DNA of 64,000 bases from Brugia malayi (Eukaryota > Nematoda > Chromadorea > Rhabditida > Onchocercidae). Position numbers and translations under genes: made by a program. Each line of letters starts with the position of its first letter. Positions within the stretch are counted from its first letter, which is position 1. The stretch covers positions 3,130,528 to 3,194,527 of the forward strand of contig NW_025062475.1 in the NCBI RefSeq assembly GCF_000002995.4, read 5' to 3'. This document shows positions 24,101 through 36,816 of this stretch, one piece after another. The notes below the pieces were generated by a model. That model did not search any database, was not told the origin of the DNA, and worked only from the letters and a program-made list of their open reading frames with translations.

Positions 24101-26404
24101 ATGGGTGGAAGAGGCGTATGTCAAACTTTTATCAATGGCATTCTCACCATATTAACATTTTTATATTTAGTAAGTTTTCAGGTTTCTTTTTTTATCATCT
24201 AATTCATTTTAAAATTTCTTTGAAATAATTTATAATAAATATATAATTAAACTTAATAAAAATTATAATGAATTGTTCGTTTTTCTAGGCTATTGGTCTT
24301 ACTGTAATTGGACTAACGTTATGGCTTCGATTAGATCCAACATTTGAGGAAATGATACGAAAGAATATTCTTCGAATTAATAATGAAAATGAAGAAATGA
24401 ATGAAGTGAAAGAACAAATTCGACTTGGTGTAAGTTTAGCAAATTTAAATAAGTTGAATTATGCTTGATGACAAACTAAAAATGATGATTATTATTAAAA
24501 TTTAGACTACTAGTAAAATGTTAAACATAAACTTACTTTATTTTCTTTTCAATATCTAATTTCTTTACTAAATTTTTGCTTCAAAAAAAAAAGTTGCATT
24601 ATTTAGAAAGCTTCGAATTAATATTGAAAAAAAAAATTTACTAAATTATACAATTTGGAATTTGTTTTTCATTAAACTGTAGGCTGGTGATACAACTGAT
24701 TATTTATGCAAAAAAGTGATATTATTTGATATTATATTCCTTTATCTATTAATTACTATTATTTTTAAAAGTAACTGAAAATACAATTAAATAATTAATT
24801 ACAGTTGATGATATCATTTTGAGTAATTTAATAATCAACTGCAATATCAATTTGGGTAATTTAATAATTAATTGCAGTTGACGATATCATTTTGGGTAAT
24901 TTGTGGTTGTGGGATTGCAGCTTCTCTAATTGGCTTTGTTGGTGTTTGTGGTGCAATGTTTGCAAATCGTGCGACACTTATTCTAAACTTGATAACATCA
25001 GTGATGCTAATAGCTATTGAATTAGCAATTGCTCTTTTCATCTTTCTTTACAAACCAACAGTATGTCTAATCAGTTTTTTATCAGCTTTTCTTTTTTTTT
25101 TTTTTTTTTAAGCATTTGACAATTTTAATTTGATTGAATAAATTGAACGAAATGTTTAGAATTAATGGAAAATTTGCAAATAAATTAGCTAGAATTATTC
25201 ATTTTGTTGTGGCACTAATTTTAAAAAAAGAAAAAAGAATTCGATCGAAGAGAAAGAATTTTAAAAAGAAAAGAAAAATTACTTTATTGCTAAAAAAATC
25301 GAAAATAATTTATGGTTTTTAACATTTTGTAAATAATTTAGAGATTAAAGAAAAATGATGATTTTGAGATTGAATTAAATTTTACAATAAATATTATACA
25401 GATTGAAGAAACAGTAACTCGATATGTTAATTTAGCAGATGAACTGAATGGTTCATTGGATGATATGAAGACGATTACATCAAGGGTTTGACATTTGTGA
25501 CAAATTAGGAATAAAGTAGTAGTAGAGAGAATAATAAAGTGATAGCAATTCTTTGTAAAATTTAAATTTGTATAGGAAAATTTTCACAATTTGAAAAGAA
25601 ATTATTATTATTATTAGAATATTGTAAAATTATTCTAGCTGATTAATATATTTCAAAAAGAAAAAGATGATTTAATTTTCAGTATAAATGTTGTAGTGCA
25701 AGAGATGATACCTTATCAAGATGTATGATTGTCAACCAGGTAAATTAATCAGATCGATTGTTAGATGAATGATTTAAAAATGATACGTGTTTATCTTACA
25801 GGCAATAATAGATATAAAATTAGAGTTAAAAGTAAGCATTAAATGAAGTGAGTTAAAAATAGTAATAAAATAAACTCTTATCATTTAATTTTCACATTAA
25901 CAAAGACATTTGTTATAAAAGGTTTGCTTAAAATTAGGCAATTTAAGATGAAATGTTGTCTCAAATTGTTAAGTAGTGATTAGTTCTAATCAGCTATTAT
26001 CAGTTTTCCTTAGTACTAATTCGATAGCAAAATGGCGTTATCTTATCATGATAAAAGAGTTGCATATTCTAAAAAAGTGATACTGATAAATTTTTAATTA
26101 TAATAGCAAAAAATAAAGTTCTAATTGTAATTTCTATTTTTTTTTTTTTTTTAAGTAAGTTATGCAAACAAAATTTATTGCAAATAGATGAGAAATATTT
26201 TAAAAATAATAAATTATTTTAATAAAAAAGACAACAATTTTACTAATTATGTATTTCATAAAATTTCAGCTCACCTGTACGACAGCACTATGGAATCATT
26301 TGGAAAATAATTTAATTCTAGCAGGTTATTTTACAGCAGGTATCATCATACAGCAAACTTTAACAAGTCTTTTATGCATCACAAAGATTGCATCGAGTAT
26401 TTAA
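24101..26404 (+). CDS. tetraspanin-like four-pass membrane protein, 7 exons
   Basis: Exons 24101-24169, 24289-24429, 24878-25060, 25402-25485, 25683-25739, 25802-25831 and 26270-26404, all in phase 0, encode 232 residues, the usual size for a tetraspanin. TM1 (about 10-36) follows a short MGGRGVCQT head. TM2 contains CGCGIAASLIGFVG, and TM3 runs through NLITSVMLIAIELAIALF. The large loop of about 85 residues has an N-glycosylation site (NGS), the pair YKCC, and two further Cys (SRC, LTC), so four cysteines. TM4 is near the C-terminus (LILAGYFTAG). The family's CCG motif is CCS here. Exon 6 is a 30-nt microexon with good splice sites. Membrane scaffolding is the family role; the partner is unknown. 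AATAAA at 26480-26485 fits the 3' end. Confidence 0.78.
24801..24911. repeat. imperfect triplication of the exon-3 splice-acceptor region in the tetraspanin gene
   Basis: Copy 1 begins about 24801, copy 2 about 24841 and copy 3 about 24874. Each carries an ATATCA-TTT-GGGTAATTT-like core. Copy 3 holds the functional acceptor and exon start. Copy 1 preserves a TTACAG acceptor, but its matching frame hits TGA where the real exon has TGG. Confidence 0.65.
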
Positions 26405-27852
26405 TGATGAAAACAAATTCGAGTTGACTACATATAATAATGATAATGATGCAACATTCTTTGATACTATCATTTTTCCAATAAAACTCAAGAAAAATTT
26501 AAATATTATTAGAAATATATATTACTGATCATATGTTTATTATTATTTGCAGTATTGTTCCATTCTGCAATTGTAAATTTTAATGTTATTTCACTTATTT
26601 ATTATCATCGATGTTTATTAAATTTGTATTTCATATTTAACAAATGAGTTGTTTAATCCATTTAATGAAGTATTATATAAAAATGATATACATATATTTA
26701 ATAAAATTATATATTTAACATTCATTAACAGGCACAAAGCTAATTGTATCATTTCTTTGCTGCTATGAATGGTAAAAATTATCTGATAACTAGAAATTAT
26801 TACTATAATTTAAATTTCTAAACTGTTAAATTGGCAATATGTGATAATAAATTAAAGAAGAAAAAGAAAAATCAAATTCGATAAAGCTTTAAAATCACCT
26901 CTTATTATATTATCAAATAATATATATTAAATTGAAATTTCAACAAATAATAAATTAAATGGATACATTTTTTTTTTTTTTATTTACATAAAAAGACAAA
27001 GTAGCGATTGTAAATGTCTTCACATATATTTAATTTAATGAAATCATTGAGCATGACCAATTAATTAATTAATTATTTAATTTATAGAATGTGTGAAGAC
27101 ATTTACCTGTATGCATTTTACATGGATCATTTAGTCGAGGTAACAATTTTGATTAGCTCTAACTCATAAGTTAATCATATCCATGCAAATAAACATAAAC
27201 ACACAAATGAATTTCTCTACCTCATCATGCATACCCTGTAAAATCTATTATCAGTAATCAGTGATATCATCAGTGAAATATTTCGTGAATGAATGATAAG
27301 AGTGTTTTGTGAATGATACAAATTAATTAAACAAATTCTTTCTCATTAATAAATGAGAAACTAATAAATTCACCGATGAATAAAGATAACCTCAAATAGC
27401 AAAGCAGTGTGTATGTATCAAAATGAACGACAAATTGGAATAAAAATAAATTTCAAATATTACCAGTAATACGATACCAAAAAAAAATGAAAAAAAAAAA
27501 AAACGAAAAATTTTTGAAAAATTTACAACATTTAATATTTAAAGTTTTTACAAATTTTATTGAATAATATGAAATTGTTCTAATCGTAATTATAAAATTG
27601 TCTAAAATTTTATTTTCTTTAAACAAACAGTTAGCATAATTTAATATCATATTACTATTTAATTGCTTATGTCTCATTTCTTGTATCATTAAATTTGAAA
27701 CAATCAAAATTTAAAATAATTGAATTAATGAATCATTTCATCTTCAGTAATACATATTATATTTAAAACTTCTACCATAACCCATAATATATTGTAATTA
27801 AAAAAATTTTAATCAAATTAATTAGATCATATTTAATCTAAAAAAATTTTAT
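26405..27852. other. intergenic stretch between two converging genes
   Basis: The tetraspanin gene ends from the left and the potassium-channel gene from the right. It contains the poly(A) signal at 26480-26485 and a long hairpin at 27010-27106. An open frame on the minus strand at 27453-27707 is AT-rich and has no coding character. Confidence 0.6.
27010..27106. repeat. 15-bp perfect inverted repeat with 67-nt spacer
   Basis: GTAAATGTCTTCACA at 27010-27024 is the exact reverse complement of 27092-27106. The spacer is AT-rich and may extend the stem imperfectly. It could be a precursor-like hairpin RNA or a small inverted-repeat element. Confidence 0.55.
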
Positions 27853-30800
27853 TTAATTATAAGTCTTAGCCATTCGTCGTTTTTGCTGTATTCGTTTAAA
27901 GTCTTTCCTTTCACTATCATAATTACGAGAGAAATTTTCAACAATCATAGTTATTGGAAAGGCTAATACCAATACACCGGATATACTGGCACAACTAGCG
28001 ATCAGTTTACCGACTGAAAAAAAAAAAATAATAGAAAAGAAAAGGACAAATCTAAATTTTCAAAATTTTTTATCAAAAAAAAAAGAAAAGAAAAAAAATT
28101 GATATGAAATTTTGATTTTTTTCAGTGAAAAAAAAAGAAGAATGATAATATAAAGAGAATATTTTTGCATTTGATATAAAAGTTTTTTACAATAAATGAA
28201 ATTTACATAATGTTTCCGGATAATAATCACCGTAACCAACGGTTGTCATCGTAACGATACACCTAAAATAAGAATTCAAAAGATTAAAAATCATTTCAAA
28301 CAAAATATTTGTGATATTTTCGCTTATGAAATGTTTTATATCATTATAATATTGATCTATAAGTAAGAGAATTATTTGGAATTTTTTGATATGTAAAAAT
28401 TAAATTATCAGATTGGATTAAACAATTCTGCTTTTAATGGATTATTGATCTTATTGACCTTTTTTAAAAGTTATATTGACCTTTACTATTAAACATTTGA
28501 TTTTTTGCCTTTAATTGTACTTTAATAAATTATTGGAAATAATTCTGATTAATTTATGAATTAAGAAAAAAATATATAAATAAATAAAATAAGAAAGTAT
28601 AAATAATGTGACATACCACCAGCCAGCATGCGGAATTGATTTAAATTTTGTATTTGGTTCATCACGTTCAGCAAAATACATTAGAGTTGAAAAGAAAATT
28701 ACTGTTGTGAACAAAAATAGTGTAAGCATTGATAATTCCGGAAGACTGCAAAATTTTTCATAGAATTTAAATTAAAAAAAAAAACAACTAAAAATAGCAA
28801 AACAAAAAGAATTTATAAGTTGAAATATTTTGTAATTTTTACAAAATATCATTGAATGATAAGAATGATAACATAAATTTTTGACTACAAATTAGAATTC
28901 ATTTACTTACCTAGTCTTAACAGTAATACCAAATGATTTCAGGCCACTGGAATAGCGTGCAAGCTTAAATATTCGTGCTACACGCATTACTCGTACCACA
29001 CGCATTACCATTGCTAAGCCACGAAAATCACCAAATGTATTTATTCCGAAACCTAAATGAAATTGAAGTGATAATTTCATTTAATTTTTTTTTTAAAAAA
29101 AAAAAGTGAGACGGAATTTTAGTATTTCTTGCAGTTTTTACATGAAAAAATATTCAAAAACAAGGAGTTTTGATTTTTTTTCTTTCTCTTTTCGTTGAAT
29201 ACAAATAAATGCTTAATAAAAAATATTTGAAAAGTTTATTCCTAAACTCTAATTTCAATCAGTTTCAATCAATATTGCTATACTTATGCATTATAACACA
29301 ATCATTTAATATCTAAGTGTGCTAATTACAATTATTACTTTTAAAATAGGTACTGATATGTTGTTGTGAGTGAAAAATGATTCGTGATAATATTATGATA
29401 ATTATAATTATCACAGCTATTAGCACTGCTATTAATTAGTGCTATTGTCATAAGATTAGCTACTGATTATATAATGCAAATAATAGAGTATAAATAAAAT
29501 TAATTAATTATCATTGCGTCACTATTAGTCATATATTGATCTTTCATTTATAATATCTTATGTCAGCAAATATATATTTTTAAAATTTTGTTAATATCAA
29601 AAAGAAATAGTTTAGTTTCAGATCATTTCATCTGATAAATCATTTCGTTTAATGCTTTTATTCTATTTAATAAGAAAAATGATTTTAAAATGATATAAAT
29701 AATAATATTTAAAATTTTTTTTTTGAATGGTTATATGCATATCGTAGCCAGAGTGTGATTACAACTAGGTCATGAAAATTAATCGATTCTGATAATTCTG
29801 ATAATTAGAAATGATAGTTAAGAGTGAGTAGAAATGTTTGAAATTTATAATCCTAAGTACTACTTTTATTTATTTATTTTTTTTTTTTGCAATTAAAAGT
29901 TTTAAATTTATGATTAAATAATTGAAATATTAAGAGAGAATGTATTACCGCAAGCTGAAAGTAAAATTTCCACATAAAACGGTATTATTGTTAAGCTATC
30001 AATGATATTCAATGGTTCTAATACAAATTTTTTTTTCTGGGTACAAACAGTAAACCGTGCGAAATATTCAAATGTAAACCATATTATACAAGCCTGAAAA
30101 TAAATTTCAAATTGTATTCAAAATTAAAATTTTAATTAAACATTTAATCTCATAATTATACTTCATATCTTTCGTCCTCTTTCTCCCTCTTTCACTTTTT
30201 TTCATGCATTAATTAGCAAAGTTAAAAAAAAAAAAAAAAAAAAGATTACTCAAATTTTTGATGTACAACATTTTTGATAAATAAATGATGACCAAATACT
30301 AGTCATAAATTTTGCAAATTTTTATTTTATTTATAGTTACAACTTTTTGAACTTTCTATTTTTAAATCGATTCCAATTTCTTTTTCAGAACATTTTCCTA
30401 AATTAAGAAATGATATTACTAATTTCTGATTGAATGGCATTACTTTTCTGATAATGTAATTAAATCTGTTAGCAATTAATAAATGATAAAAAATTAATTT
30501 CTTTAATTTTTTTAATTAATTTCTAACTTTAAGTATTCTGTCCACTACTTTATACTAAGTTTATTTAATAATCATAAACTACCAATTCAACAAATTCCAA
30601 TGTGGAATGAAGTCGAAAATCAAGTCTTGTACCCGTTGCGCTCATATTATAACTGCCACTTTGCCATTCTGGTGTTGAACCAAGTATCATACCAGTAACT
30701 GATACTATCACCATCATTATGCTTACAAGCGCAAAAATCTGCAATAATAATATGTCACATCAAATCTCTTTCCTTCTCTGTCTCTCTCTCTCTCTTTCTC

Positions 30801-33800
30801 TCCCTCTTTCTCTTTCTTACTTTTATTTCATTTTTAATTATTTAAAATATGAAATGCTTAATAAAATTGTATTTGCAATATATTATAAATTATTGAAAAG
30901 TTAACAGAAAACTAAAAATTGTATGGAAATTTTTATTTTGCCTTTTTTTCTTAAAAAAAAAAAAGAACGAACGAAGAAATCTGAAATTTTTTAGTATAAA
31001 AATTTTTAGCATTAAAAGTAAATTAAAGTCTAAAAAGATTAAAATGAAATGAAAAATAAAATTTGAAGAAATTTCACAAACTTTTCAAACAATCACAATG
31101 TGGAATAAAATTAGAAAAATTTAACCTTAGCTGCGGTACTTGTACCAGGATCTTCCATTAAAAGCCACAATTTGCGCCGTTGATCATCAAAGCAAACACC
31201 ATCAAATTCATCATCTTTAAAGTGAAGAGAAATCAATGAAATTTCATATTAGCTGTTGCAAATTTTTACAAAAGTTCAAAATTAACATTTATAAAATTTG
31301 CATACACTTTGAGAGTAGAACAATTTAAAAAGTTAATTTTAAAATCATTGAGAAACTCAGTTAATATTTGCAATTAATATGTCAAAATATTTGAAAGTTT
31401 TATTTTAGATCATATTGCTTCTTTTCAAATTCAAAAAATATATCACATCATTTTGATATTTTAGAGTAAAAGCTCCTTTCTTCTTTCTTCTTTTCTTTTC
31501 AGGAAAAGACCTTTGACCCTGAATAAACAAACCATAAGTAACAGAATCTTTGCCTTCGTTTGCTAATTCATCATCGTCACTCTCAGCAATCATCATACAG
31601 CATGGAGCGAAAAAATCCCTGAAAATAATAAATGTTCCATTATTTGATAGATGGAAATGATAATCACTTTATCATTATCACTTAGGATTCATAGTACTGA
31701 TAAGATACTATGAATTTAGTAAAATTCTAGCATTATTACCAATGTCTAAAAAGTATTCGTTGTACTTGTTACTCTTATTGATTGATATTACTCTTATCAC
31801 TTAACTACATTAGATTCGATATTTATATCTTCGAAATTTAAGCTTCTAAGAAGATTTGCGCTATAAAACTTAAATTTATTTCCTTCATCGATGAGCTTTA
31901 TTGCCTACTTTTTTCTTTTTTTTTTTTTTTTTTTTGCACTCATCATATTGCTTTCGCATATATTTTTGCACTAAAACATAAAATTTAAGCCAAAGGGCTT
32001 TCTGTCATTTTTAAATTTATAAAAAAAAAAAAAACTAAGTGAAAAAAATTTTTTTTTAAAAAATTGAATTTTTAATTGAAATGATTTCTGTGGTGCTCTC
32101 TATTTATATGCCAGTTGAAAATAAATTTTAAAAATAACGAAGAAATATATTTTCTAATTAAAATAATTCAAAATTGTCGATTTTCAACAAACACACCGAT
32201 CAATCATTTAAATCATTGCTAATATTTGAGTAATGCATATGCACAATATATATTTGCAATTTCGAATGAAATCTCAATTCTAAATCATTTTTAGCTAATA
32301 ATCATTAAAAAGTGTTAATTGTTGAAGAAAAAAAAAAAAAGGAAAAAGAAAAATTAGCAAATGTTGTCAAAAAATAAATTATCAAATTTTAATCAAAAAC
32401 ATTATCAAAAAATGATTTATCAAATTTTAATCAAAAACATTATCAAAAAATGATTTATCAAATTTTAATCAAAAACATTATCAAAAAATGATTTATCAAA
32501 TTTTAATCAAAAACATTATCAAAAAATGATTTATCAAATTTTAATCAAAAACATTATCAAAAAATGATTTATCAAATTTTAATCAAAAACATTATCAAAA
32601 AATGATTTATCAAATTTTAATTAAAAGAAAAAAAATTTATGCTATTAATATGTTTTTTTTTTTTAAAAAATCTGTGATAAGTTAGATAAAAAAGAAAAAA
32701 AGAAGAAAATGACAAACTTTTTAATTCGCCAAAAATCTAATTCTTTAAAAAGTCGTTCACAACAGATATCACTGGTTCGATGAAAATGTCCAGTTGTTAG
32801 AAAATCATAAATTGGCTCAAATAATTTTCCCGAACGTTCAAAGAAATATTCTCGTGTATCAGATAAATAACCATTGCAACTTTCAACCCGTGCTGCATGC
32901 GTTTCACGACAAAATTCAGCTAATAATGATGTTGGACAACGATACTGCAATTAATAAATTAATTAATTTCCTCTTTTTTTTTTTTTTTTTTGGTAAAAAA
33001 ATTGGTATAAAAGTATATATTATGAATAATTCAATAGAAATAAACTTTAAAATAAACTTAACTTTTTTATAATTTTTTTATTTACATATATAAAATACCT
33101 GTATAGTTGAGTAACGAATACGAAAATGTGTACCACCAATATTTAAAAGTAAGTGAAAATCGTAGGTATTTGTAGTTTCAACCAATGACATTTGCATATC
33201 CATTTTGGTGTCACTAAAATTTTTTTTTTTCATTATTTGACATTTATGAGAAATGTTATTGTTTACACTTAATTTAGTTATTCAAGAAAAAAAAAAAATA
33301 CTTAAAGTATAAATATTGAAGTATTTTACTGTTTTAAAGAATGCATTTGTAATATAATAAAATTTGAATATGTAATTTTCAATGAAATATTTTGTTACCT
33401 TATTGCATTTTTTTTTTACTGAAAATAAAATATTTAAAAATTAATTCAAAATTTAAATAAAAAATTTCATTTTATTATTTTTTTTTTTTTACTATAAACA
33501 AATAAAAAAAAAAAGACATACTTTACAATCTTTTTCTCATTAATCCAATCAAATTCATTGTTTCGATCAGCAACTGGACGATGACGTTCACGTGATAGAC
33601 GTTTATTTTCATTTTTATTATTGTTAATATTTCGATGCTTTTCTCTGGGTATTAAATAAATTGCACCAGATTCACTGGATACTAAAAATTATTTTAAATC
33701 AATTAAAAAATAAATATGAATCGATGATATTTTATTTTATAAATAGTTTCTTTAAAATTTAAGTAATACAAAAAAATATTTGGTGTACACGATATGCTTT

Positions 33801-35634
33801 TACCTGTAATAAAGAAGTGACAAAGTAAAAGTACAAATAAAAATATAAATGATAATACAGATTAAGTATATCAATTTTTTTACTTTTTATATTTATAATA
33901 ATTCATTGAAATGTTTCAGAGAGATTTCTTATAACTCTGACTTAAGTCAGTTTAATTGCAATGAAACATGCATGCAAAAGTAATAATAATCATCATAATA
34001 ATGGATTGGTTAAGCATTTAAAAATAAAAGATACAATTAATTCATTTCTAAACAATTTGCGCAGTGAAAAAATAGAAAAGAAATAACTTACAACCACATG
34101 CAATTCGTTATTTTAAAAATTTAAAAAGTATGCATAAAGATAGGTAAGATACAATTGCATGTGAATTAATTAATATTCATGTGAAACCAAATTTTAATAT
34201 TATACTAAATTAAAGAATCAAAATGTAAAAGAGAAAAATGAATTTGAATAACAATTTTTGATTTAATTAATAATCATTGCATAATTATTCTTTTTTAATA
34301 AATGATAAAATTTAAGTTTTAGCAAAATTAATTAATAATAATATTGTTAATAAATATATTGTTAACATTTTATATGCTAAATTAGTAAATTAGTTTTATA
34401 TTCGCATACATTTTACAACATTTTTGTTGAGTGTTAGTTAATGTTTGTGTAAGTTTAGATTTAGTAGTTAGTTGAACTTCTTTTGTACTTTCAAATCTAT
34501 TAAATTCAGTGCTAGTCGTTTTAACATTTCACAAGAAAATTTTCTTTCAACTCTGATTTGCTAATTTGATAATAATCGATTGCACTTAGAACTTTTAACC
34601 TGAATACTAAATTTTTTTTTTTTTTGAAATTTTTTTGAAATTTTACTCAACTAAAATTGACTGATAAGAAAAAAATTTTTAAATGTATTTTTTTTTTCTT
34701 TTTGAAATGAACAAAAGCAGATAGAATGAATTTTGTTTGCATGTGAAAAAAACAGTCAAAAATAGCATAATATAATTGTTCTTATTAGGAGAAGCTTTTT
34801 TATTAAACTGGAATAAAATTAAGATATAAAAGTAAAGTAAATAGATTTAAAATTAGGATATGTAATATATAAAATTAAAATATAAAAGTAAAGTAAATAG
34901 ATTTAAACTTAGAATGTGTAATATATAAAATTAAAATATAAAAGTGAAGTTATGACTAGATAATATAGTTAAAATTTTATTAAAAATTTGTTGTTTATTT
35001 ATACCGAAATGTTTGCATTCTTCATGAAATATGATAACATAGATAGTGGTTAGTGTGAAATTCATTCTGGCTTATTAACTTTAAACTTTATTTGAACAGA
35101 TTAACATTAAATGATAAAATAAAATCAGTTTAGTACCTAGCTATTCATAATTTGAATAAATTTGCCTATATTATATGAACTTTGAAAGTTTACAATTGAT
35201 CAATTTTTTAAAATATTTTTCACAAGCCTACTAAGTTATACAATAATAAGATTTTTCTTTTTTGAACAATTGTAATTTTTTAAAGTGAAAAATTTTTTGC
35301 AATGGAAACACATTGATTCGTTAAAAAAAAAAAGATTAAATGTTAAGAGTTAGCTAAATGATATTTTCAATGAAATTTATTTGAAAAGGCATAAATCAAA
35401 TAGATGTATGATGATGATATTTTGGTGCTCTCTTCATTTTCACCTTTTTCTTTTCCTTTTTTTTTAAAAAAAAAAAAAAAAAAGAAAATATTACACTAAG
35501 ACAGTTGCTGTGATATAAAAAAAAAAATTAAAAAATAAATTGAATAATCAAAAAAAAAAGAAAAGATATTACTGACCAGCTTGTTGTACTGTATCATTAC
35601 GTAAACTGCTACGTAAACGTCCTGCTATCATCAT
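27853..35634 (-). CDS. voltage-gated potassium channel, Kv family (T1 plus six TM), 12 exons
   Basis: Exons in transcript order: 35634-35577, 33681-33522, 33213-33099, 32944-32718, 31618-31533, 31214-31126, 30738-30583, 30093-29949, 29052-28911, 28745-28617, 28262-28207, 28013-27853; 507 residues, all phases consistent. The T1 tetramerisation domain (about 95-200) starts at LLLNIGGTHFR and has a perfect H-X5-C-X20-CC zinc motif, which places it with non-Shaker Kv channels. S1 is about 246-270, S2 298-318 (IIWFTFEYFARF), S3 325-345, and S4 about 352-378 with R/K at every third position (RVVRVMRVARIFKLAR). The pore has TMTTVGYGD. S6 reads LAFPITMIVENF, so the second proline of the usual PXP is Thr, as in electrically silent Kv subunits. 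It is a plasma-membrane channel subunit, probably neuronal or muscle. The start is the first of two adjacent ATGs; an upstream exon cannot be excluded. Confidence 0.93.
32363..32628. repeat. 38-bp tandem repeat, about 7 copies, in a potassium-channel intron
   Basis: Units begin at about 32363, 32401, 32439, 32477, 32515, 32553 and 32591. The five units starting at 32401 through 32553 are identical. The first and last are diverged. Each unit contains ATTATCAAAAAATGATTT followed by ATCAAATTTTAATC. The array sits in the intron between the exons at 32718-32944 and 31533-31618. Confidence 0.92.
34812..34950. repeat. 56-bp tandem repeat, about 2.4 copies, in a potassium-channel intron
   Basis: The block around TATAAAAGTAAAGTAAATAG recurs at 34825, 34881 and 34937, giving a 56-bp period with few substitutions. 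It lies in the large first coding intron. Confidence 0.85.
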
Positions 35635-36119
35635 TGATCCACTCTTGACAAATATTTAAATATTTCATTAGTTTTAATCATTGAGATATTTAGTAATTTC
35701 AATAGAATAAATTCATAATGTTTTTTTCTTCTTTCATTTGTTCATAATATGGCTGAAAAAAAAAAAATGAATAATTTATCTATCTGATCGTATATTAAAT
35801 TTTGTAGTAGAAAGCATTTTTATTAGCTAAATGATTAGCATTTGACGAGAAATAATTTAATAATATAATCTTTATAATAGTTTGATGGAAAAATTTTTTT
35901 TTTTCATTAAGGTTTTTTTTTTTTTCTTTTTTAATTTACTTGAATTTTTTTAAAAGTATGCCTTTTTTTTTTGTTATAGCATTTTATTTATGCCAAGAAT
36001 GAAACTCAAATATAATATATTATGTAAAGATTGTTGCTAACTATTGAAGTTCGAGAATAAAACGAAGAGTTTATTCTTTAGAGGGTAAAGTTAATTAAAG
36101 AATGTGGTAGGGAATTCTC

Positions 36120-36329
36120 ATGAGCGGAAGAGGACTTAAACTAACATTTATCGTTTTTAGCATTATTGGCTTTGAAGAAAGTCGACAGACAACTAAGACT
36201 GCCAATTTAACCACTTTTGTTGATGTGACAGGGCGCTACATCAAACGAATAAGCATTATGTTAAACAGTGTCAACATACATGTTGATATAAACACGAAAG
36301 AATATATCAAACAGTCTAACATTATCTAA
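36120..36329 (+). other. unexplained open frame of 69 codons
   Basis: This frame (MSGRGLKLTF onward, with FVDVTGRYIKR) is less AT-biased than its surroundings and has varied residues. A TTTTTAG acceptor-like site falls inside it at about 36160, so it could be a terminal exon. No partner exon, poly(A) signal or known domain was found. It may be a remnant of an old element. Confidence 0.25.
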
Positions 36330-36781
36330 GTTAAATGTTTCTGTTAAAAAATTTTTTCATCATTTCGAACTAAAAATTTGATAATTTAAATTAATAAAAA
36401 AAAAAAAAAAAAAAAAGAAAAATTGCAAAAAATACATGTCAATTAATCCAAATTAATCACAATAAATAATAATAATTAGTTAAAAAATTTTTTCTTTTCT
36501 ATTTAATACAATGAGAAAATTTTAAATTTTATAATATCTAATTTCAAACAAAAGAAATGAAAAATTTTAAGCTTCATCATATATAAATAGAAATATATAA
36601 AATATATTTGTTTTTAAATAATATTATAAAATTCAAAAAAAAAAAAAGGAAAAAGGAAACTATAATGATAAGAGACTTAAACTCAGCTAAACAATGGTAG
36701 ATTGGATAGGTGACAAGAGACGAAAGACCGAGACAAACATTAATTCAGTATAATTTTGCTCTCTTATTAGATTTCTCTTTC

Positions 36782-36816
<35 letters not shown>

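Noticed and set aside
24025..24228. 67-codon plus-strand frame
   Set aside because: Out-of-frame shadow over tetraspanin exon 1, whose own frame gives a proper first membrane segment.
32363..32628. CRISPR array
   Set aside because: The units are contiguous tandem copies without unique spacers and lie in a eukaryotic intron.
36120..36329. Transposase or retroelement fragment
   Set aside because: No catalytic motif, terminal repeat or target duplication could be seen, so it is only listed as an unexplained open frame.
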